Positions 8,051 through 11,037 of a DNA stretch of 11,037 nucleotides are shown here, one piece after another. Within the stretch, counting starts at the first letter, position 1. Every line of letters starts with the position of its first letter. A program made the position numbers and the translations under genes. The stretch is from Thalassiosira profunda (Eukaryota > Bacillariophyta > Thalassiosirophyceae > Thalassiosirales > Thalassiosiraceae). Location of the stretch: assembly GCA_036939355.1 (NCBI GenBank), contig JALLAP010000686.1, positions 1-11,037 on the forward strand, in the 5' to 3' direction. Below the pieces are notes generated by a model. That model was not told the origin of the DNA and searched no databases. It was given only the letters and a program-made list of their open reading frames with translations.

Positions 8051-9110
8051 GTCCTGCGCGATCAGATCGGTCGCGAGCTGTGCGCCGTTCATCGTCGGCG
8101 ACGTCTCCACGTAGAAGTTGCCCGCGATGGCGGGCTCTCCCGAGAAGGGCTGCTCCTCGTCGAAGCGGTAGTCGCCCTTCTTCTTCCGCTTGGCCTTTTG
8201 CTTCTTCTTCTTCGCCGACTGGTTGCCGCTGTTCGGCTGGAGCGAGTACTTGTTGTGCACGTGCCAGTAGCGCTTCGCCGCGTTGTAGGTCTGGGGAGCG
8301 CCCTCGTCGGCCTTGTCGGAGACCAGCGGAGGCACGATGATGCCGCCTTCCATTGGGTGCGGGTGGATCTTGCAGTTGGGATCGATGGCGCGGAGAGCGC
8401 CGACCATGAACAGGACGTGGTTGACCAGTTGATCGCGAACAGGCTCGCTCGTCTTCACGATGGTGGTCTGGATGAAGTGTGGGCCAGCTCCGTCGCCGAC
8501 GTGCTGGTCGCCCACGTCGTCGAACACGTTGGAGGAGCGTGCCTCCACCTCATTGGCCGCGATGTTGCCGTGGGGAGTCGACGCGTAGCTGGAGGGGCGA
8601 AGGGCCGAAGCCGGCTGGGTGGAGGCGCCCTGTGGCGTGGGAACGGTCGCGTCCCCTGGGGTGACCGTGGTGGCTCGTTGCGCCGCCGCCCGCGCGTATT
8701 CCGCCTCGTTGGAGTTGGGAGGCTGTTGAGGGGTCGCCTCGGCGTCCATTGCCTCCGCTGCCGCCTTGGCCTCCTGATACTCGCGGTGGAGTGCTGCGGT
8801 GTTCCCAAAGAAGACAGTCTTGCCGGGGTCCGTCTCGCCGGGAGCGACGGTGCGTGCCTCGTTGGCCTTGTTGTGCGCGGCGATCTTCTCCAGGCGGGCG
8901 CGGGCGTCCTGCAGCTTGCATTGGGTCGCCTTCCGTTGAGTTTCCGCCTCTGTGGCTTCCTCGTCCTCGCTACTCTCCTCGTCGCTGCTGCTCTCGTGGG
9001 CGCTGCTATCCTCCTCCTCGTCCTCCTCCTTAAACTCCCCTTCGGCGTCGCTGCTCGCGTCCTCCACGATGACCTCGGTATCGTCGCGCGCGCGCGCGCG
9101 CGCGCGCGCT
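8047..9110 (-). CDS. ORF1 segment 2: acidic tract and putative folded core
   Basis: This frame continues ORF1 after the (CG)n tract. It opens with a long acidic/serine stretch (EGEFKEEDEEEDSSAHESSSDEESSEDEE), followed by a helical stretch (KLQDARARLEKIAAHNKANEA) and an Ala/Pro/Thr-rich linker. The most globular-looking part is at about 8460-8240 (RDQLVNHVLFMVGALRAIDPNCKIHPHP, then YNAAKRYWHVHNKYSL), with hydrophobic and aromatic residues unlike the rest of ORF1. A lysine cluster (KKKKQKAKRKKK, about 8212-8177) looks like a nuclear localisation or RNA-binding patch. Past about 8047 the same frame runs on to 7283, but there it reads Gly/Arg-rich junk and overlaps ORF2, so I end it at the G4 run. 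I do not recognise the domain. Confidence 0.65.
9085..9109. repeat. (CG)12 microsatellite inside ORF1
   Basis: An uninterrupted alternating CG tract of 25 nt encodes an Arg-Ala dipeptide run on the minus strand. It coincides with the change of ORF1 frame: upstream sequence is coding in one frame and downstream sequence in another. Gain or loss of one CG unit shifts the frame by two bases, so the repeat itself is the likely cause. Alternating CG also favours Z-DNA. Confidence 0.95.
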
Positions 9111-10455
9111 CCGCCTTGAGATCCTCGTCAGCAATGCCGTCGTCCTCCTCGTCGTCAGAGAGGCCGTAGTGGCCAGGCTGCCGCCCCTCCTTGGGCGCTG
9201 CCTTCTTCGAGCTGGCCGACGACTCTTTATTCTTTTTCTTTTTGTTTTTGTTGTCGTCGGTCTGCGGGATGACCATGTTGCCCTCCTCGTCGAGTTTGTT
9301 GCCATGCTCGTCAAAGAGTTGGCGCGGCTCGTCCATCTTCTCCTCCTCTGGCTGCTTGGCCTTCGCAGCGATCTTCGAGCGAAGAAACTCGAACTTCGCA
9401 GCGTTGGTTTGTACCTGATTGAGCTCTTCGAAGAGCGCCGCGATCTCCTGCTTGCTCTGCCCTCCCTTGACGAAGAACTCAGCCAGCGCTTCCCCCATTT
9501 CCTCCTCCTCGTCGTGCGTCCCGTCGTACTGGAAGTCCTTGCCGCCCGAGTGGGTCGACTTGGCGTCTTCGTCCTGCCCCGCCGGCTTCAATCCCGCCCC
9601 TCGCACAGGAGAGCCCTGGGGCGTCTGCTGCGGCTGCGCGCGCTTCTTGCCTCCCTCCTCGCACAGGGTGGACTGAAAGTGGTCGTACTTCTTCTGGGGC
9701 GACGCCGGGGCCGCCTTGTTGCCCGCAAAGTTATCGGCCGCGCCCGTGGCCGTCTTCACCTTCTTGCCCGCCTTGCCCTTCCTGTCTTTGGAGCTGGTGC
9801 CGAGGATGGTATCCTGCGCCGCCTGCACCGATCCGGGAGCCTTCTTGGCCTTCGTCGCCTTCTCCTCCTTCTTCTCCGACGGCGCCGTCCCCTCCTTCGC
9901 CTCCTCCTCGCCCTTGGCCTGTGCCTCCTGCAACTGGCCCGTGAGGGCCGCGATGCGTTGCTGGATGACAGGCACCTTCTCCTTCGCGTTGAAAAGGATG
10001 CGCTGCTCGTCCCGACGCTTGGCGGTAGCGTTGGTGGCGCGCGTCTTGGCCTGAGCCAGAGCGTCCGGGTTCCGGTCGCTCGTGCCGTCAAGGTTCGCCT
10101 TGGCGGTCCACTCCTTGGTCGAGGCCTGTTGGCACCTGGCTTCGAGGTCGATGATGCGCTGGCGGAGATTGGCCAGTAGCGACTGCTCGTGCTGCAGCTT
10201 TTTCGCTACAGCGGCGCGCTTTTTAGCACTATCCCCTCGGCGGCCGCCGCGCTCACCGCGCCCCTTCTTGCCTGGGGTGCGAGCGGGTTTGCCTTCGGAG
10301 ACGTCCTGCTTGGTATCCTTGATGTCTCGTCCCTTCCTGGAGCGCCTGGCGCTGCGACGGGTTCCCGCGTCGTCGGATTTGCCGGCCGAGAACGTGGCGG
10401 AGGAGTCAAAGAGCATCTTGGACTGGTTGATTGAGTGAATCTGGGTTGGAGCCAT
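9085..10455 (-). CDS. ORF1 segment 1: basic N-terminus and first coiled coil
   Basis: The open frame runs from the ATG at 10455 to the (CG)n tract, about 450 codons. Residues about 30-80 are rich in Arg/Lys (RRSARRSRKGR, then GKKGRGERGGRRG), suited to nucleic-acid binding or nuclear import. Residues about 80-110 (KKLQHEQSLLANLRQRIIDLEARCQ) have heptad-like spacing typical of a coiled coil. A second helical stretch falls near residues 150-180 (RRDEQRILFNAKEKVPVIQQRIAAL). Then comes Lys/Glu/Ala-rich low complexity, a short acidic patch (DEEEEMGEALAEFF) and a helical stretch ending at a KNKKKKNK cluster. The segment closes on an acidic DDEEDD stretch just before the CG repeat, where the frame is lost. 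Antisense frames here are open only because of GC-rich codon bias. Confidence 0.72.
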
Positions 10456-10690
10456 CGGCTTGCTAATGGATCGGTTGTGATGTGTTGATGTGTGAACGTG
10501 CGGCTGGGAATCGATTTGCAAAGTCGCTGGAGCGCTCTCCGTCGATCTCGTCTCGTAGATGATGGTTTTTGGCCCAATTTTTGGGGACCAAGTAGCCAAC
10601 ACGGAGATCGCCCTCCCTGACGGGGTTAGAGCCGAGGGGAGAGCTCAGCTGCAGGGTAAACTGTTGCTTTGTGAGCGGCGAAGGTGGGAT
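10456..10690 (-). other. Leader upstream of ORF1 (5' UTR candidate)
   Basis: About 235 nt separate the composition change near 10690 from the ORF1 start codon. The ORF1 frame is open back to 10602 but lacks another ATG, so I treat this part as untranslated. The minus strand holds a pyrimidine-rich stretch that ends in CAG (10619-10617), a possible 3' splice site. No TATA box or other promoter motif was recognised. LINE promoters are usually internal and lack strong consensus motifs, so their absence is not informative. Confidence 0.4.
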
Positions 10691-10714
10691 ACGCGCAATT
10701 GATATGCGCGACAC

Positions 10715-10723
10715 ACTCACCTG
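10715..10723 (-). promoter_or_regulatory. Consensus-like 5' splice site (CAG|GTGAGT)
   Basis: On the minus strand the nine bases read CAGGTGAGT, the classical spliceosomal donor. A pyrimidine-rich stretch ending in CAG at 10619-10617 lies about 100 nt downstream, which would make a short leader intron of about 104 nt. This is a sequence match only; a nine-base consensus can occur by chance and nothing else confirms splicing. Confidence 0.25.
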
Positions 10724-10727
10724 TCAA

Positions 10728-10773
10728 TTACGAATTGCAATGAGTTTATTACGAATCGCAATGTACGAATTGC
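10728..10773. repeat. Three copies of a tacgaattgc-type motif
   Basis: The motif ttacgaattgcaatg occurs at 10728-10742, again with one substitution (ttacgaatcgcaatg) at 10749-10763, and in a shortened form (tacgaattgc) at 10764-10773. Unit spacing is 21 and then 14 or 15 bases. It sits close to the presumed 5' boundary of the element. It may be a regulatory repeat, a target preference, or chance in AT-rich sequence. Confidence 0.5.
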
Positions 10774-10897
10774 CCCTCCAAGTAGTTCATAATGAAAATT
10801 CCACAAACCATTTTAGCCAATTTAGGCCATGTTCTACAGTAACTCGTGGAATTTCCTGAACTCCGTGCTGAGAGTTTTGCTGCATACGCGCGTTTAT

Positions 10898-10914
10898 CTA
10901 GCGAAATTTGCTAG
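10898..10914. other. Inverted repeat ctagc / gctag
   Basis: Five-base arms (10898-10902 and 10910-10914) flank a 7-base centre, gaaattt, that is itself nearly self-complementary, so the whole 17 bp is close to palindromic. It lies in the AT-rich flank with no neighbouring gene. Confidence 0.4.
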
Positions 10915-11037
10915 CTTTGTAGATCTTCTGGACTCTCCAGGCGAGAGGACCCTGAAATTCCACACCTCTTGCAGAATTAGCATGGACTCCAATCAATACC
11001 AGACCTACATACGTGAAATATCGCCATTCTTCGCCAG

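Larger units (their letters stand above)
7774..10455 (-). pseudogene. ORF1: charged coiled-coil RNA-binding-like protein, two frame breaks
   Basis: This is the upstream ORF of the retroelement, about 890 codons, read in three successive frames with breaks at the (CG)n tract near 9085-9109 and at a G4 run near 8047-8050. The start chosen is the first ATG in the open frame (10455-10453); a second in-frame ATG is at 10416-10414. Composition is strongly charged: basic N-terminus, alternating Lys/Glu coiled-coil-like stretches, a long acidic run, a lysine-rich cluster and a C-terminal coiled coil. No CCHC zinc knuckle or RRM was recognised. By position it should be the ORF1p/Gag-like protein that coats element RNA in LINE-type elements. 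That role is inferred from position and charge, not from a recognised domain. It ends in TGA at 7776-7774. Confidence 0.72.
1092..10600 (-). mobile_element. Non-LTR (LINE-like) retrotransposon, two ORFs, EEP-RT-RNase H type
   Basis: Read on the minus strand, the segment has the order expected of an autonomous non-LTR element: a basic, coiled-coil ORF1, then an ORF2 with an APE-like (EEP) endonuclease, reverse transcriptase, RNase H and a cysteine/histidine finger. No LTRs, aspartic protease or integrase were seen, which argues against a retrovirus-like element. At about 9.4 kb it is long for the class, mainly because both ORFs are long. The 3' end is placed at a (GA)11 tract. The 5' end is not fixed: GC content falls sharply upstream of about 10690, so the boundary is probably between 10500 and 10720. 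I found no convincing target-site duplication. Six frame breaks and one duplication-made stop disrupt this copy. Element class is well supported; exact clade and ends are not. Confidence 0.88.
10690..11037. other. AT-rich right flank, no gene seen
   Basis: Composition falls to about 38% GC over 10741-10860, against roughly 60% in the element, so this is probably host flank or an older insertion. It has no credible ORF on either strand. It carries a short repeated motif (10728-10773), a GCGCA/TGCGC inverted repeat near 10693-10709 and a hairpin at 10898-10914. I see nothing else in it. Confidence 0.6.

Noticed and set aside
8000..9169. Long plus-strand open frame (389 codons) antisense to ORF1
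   Set aside because: The protein is Leu/Val/Arg/Gly-rich low complexity with no domain, the mirror of the Lys/Glu/Asp-rich minus-strand ORF1. Biased codon use keeps the antisense frame open.
9169..10179. Plus-strand open frame of 336 codons antisense to ORF1
   Set aside because: Leu/Arg-rich antisense shadow of the charged minus-strand protein. Apparent hydrophobic stretches come from reversed Lys/Glu codons and are not true membrane segments.
1092..10600. Target-site duplication around the element
   Set aside because: Only a 7-base match (agataaa) was noticed between the sequence after (GA)n and the right flank. That is too short and too far from the likely 5' end to count.
1..11037. LTR retroelement, retrovirus-like element, DNA transposon or CRISPR array
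   Set aside because: No long direct terminal repeats, primer-binding site, protease, integrase or transposase motif, and no regularly spaced direct repeats were seen. The EEP-RT-RNase H order fits a non-LTR element.

Overview
The window looks like eukaryotic nuclear DNA dominated by one long minus-strand retrotransposon of the non-LTR (LINE-like) type. It reads from about 10600 down to about 1092. No bacterial operon, LTR, integrase, transposase, tRNA, rRNA or CRISPR array was seen. The polymerase resembles long reverse transcriptases that I recall from diatoms and other stramenopile or microalgal genomes: a C-P-x-C-H-C finger followed by a helical GW..F.EG / W..RN tail. The organism call (an alga or protist, possibly a stramenopile) is therefore an inference at moderate-to-low confidence.

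Layout in transcription order (minus strand). The right flank, about 10690-11037, is AT-rich (about 38% GC over 10741-10860) and shows no gene. A leader of about 235 nt (10690-10456) follows. ORF1 (10455-7774) encodes a highly charged, coiled-coil, nucleic-acid-binding-like protein of about 890 aa. A G-rich junction (7776-7567) carries a single TGA. ORF2 (7566, or possibly 7761, to 1092) encodes, in order, an endonuclease/exonuclease/phosphatase (EEP, APE-like) domain, a linker, a reverse transcriptase, an RNase H, a zinc-finger-like C-X2-C-X8-H-X3-C motif and a helical C-terminal domain. Its 3' end is packed with potential stem-loops and finishes in a (GA)11 tract. The left flank (1-1091) is GC-rich, has no recognisable gene and contains several hairpins.

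Both ORFs are broken in this copy. I place two frame breaks in ORF1 and four in ORF2. A 45-bp tandem duplication adds a premature TGA. Despite this, every catalytic signature I looked for is present: EEP N, E, DFN and DH; RT motifs A, B and C; and RNase H D-E-D-H-D. Most breaks sit in short homopolymers or dinucleotide runs. The copy is therefore either young and lightly damaged, or intact and affected by consensus indel errors.

How the parts would work together: ORF1 would package the RNA. The EEP nuclease would nick target DNA, the RT would copy the RNA from that nick (target-primed reverse transcription), and RNase H would remove the template. The structured 3' end and GA tail are candidates for RT recognition. 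The most notable points are the shared frame of ORF1 and ORF2 across one TGA with a G-rich tract just downstream, the hairpin run near the 3' end, the (CG)n tract at an ORF1 frame break, and the duplication that creates a stop.
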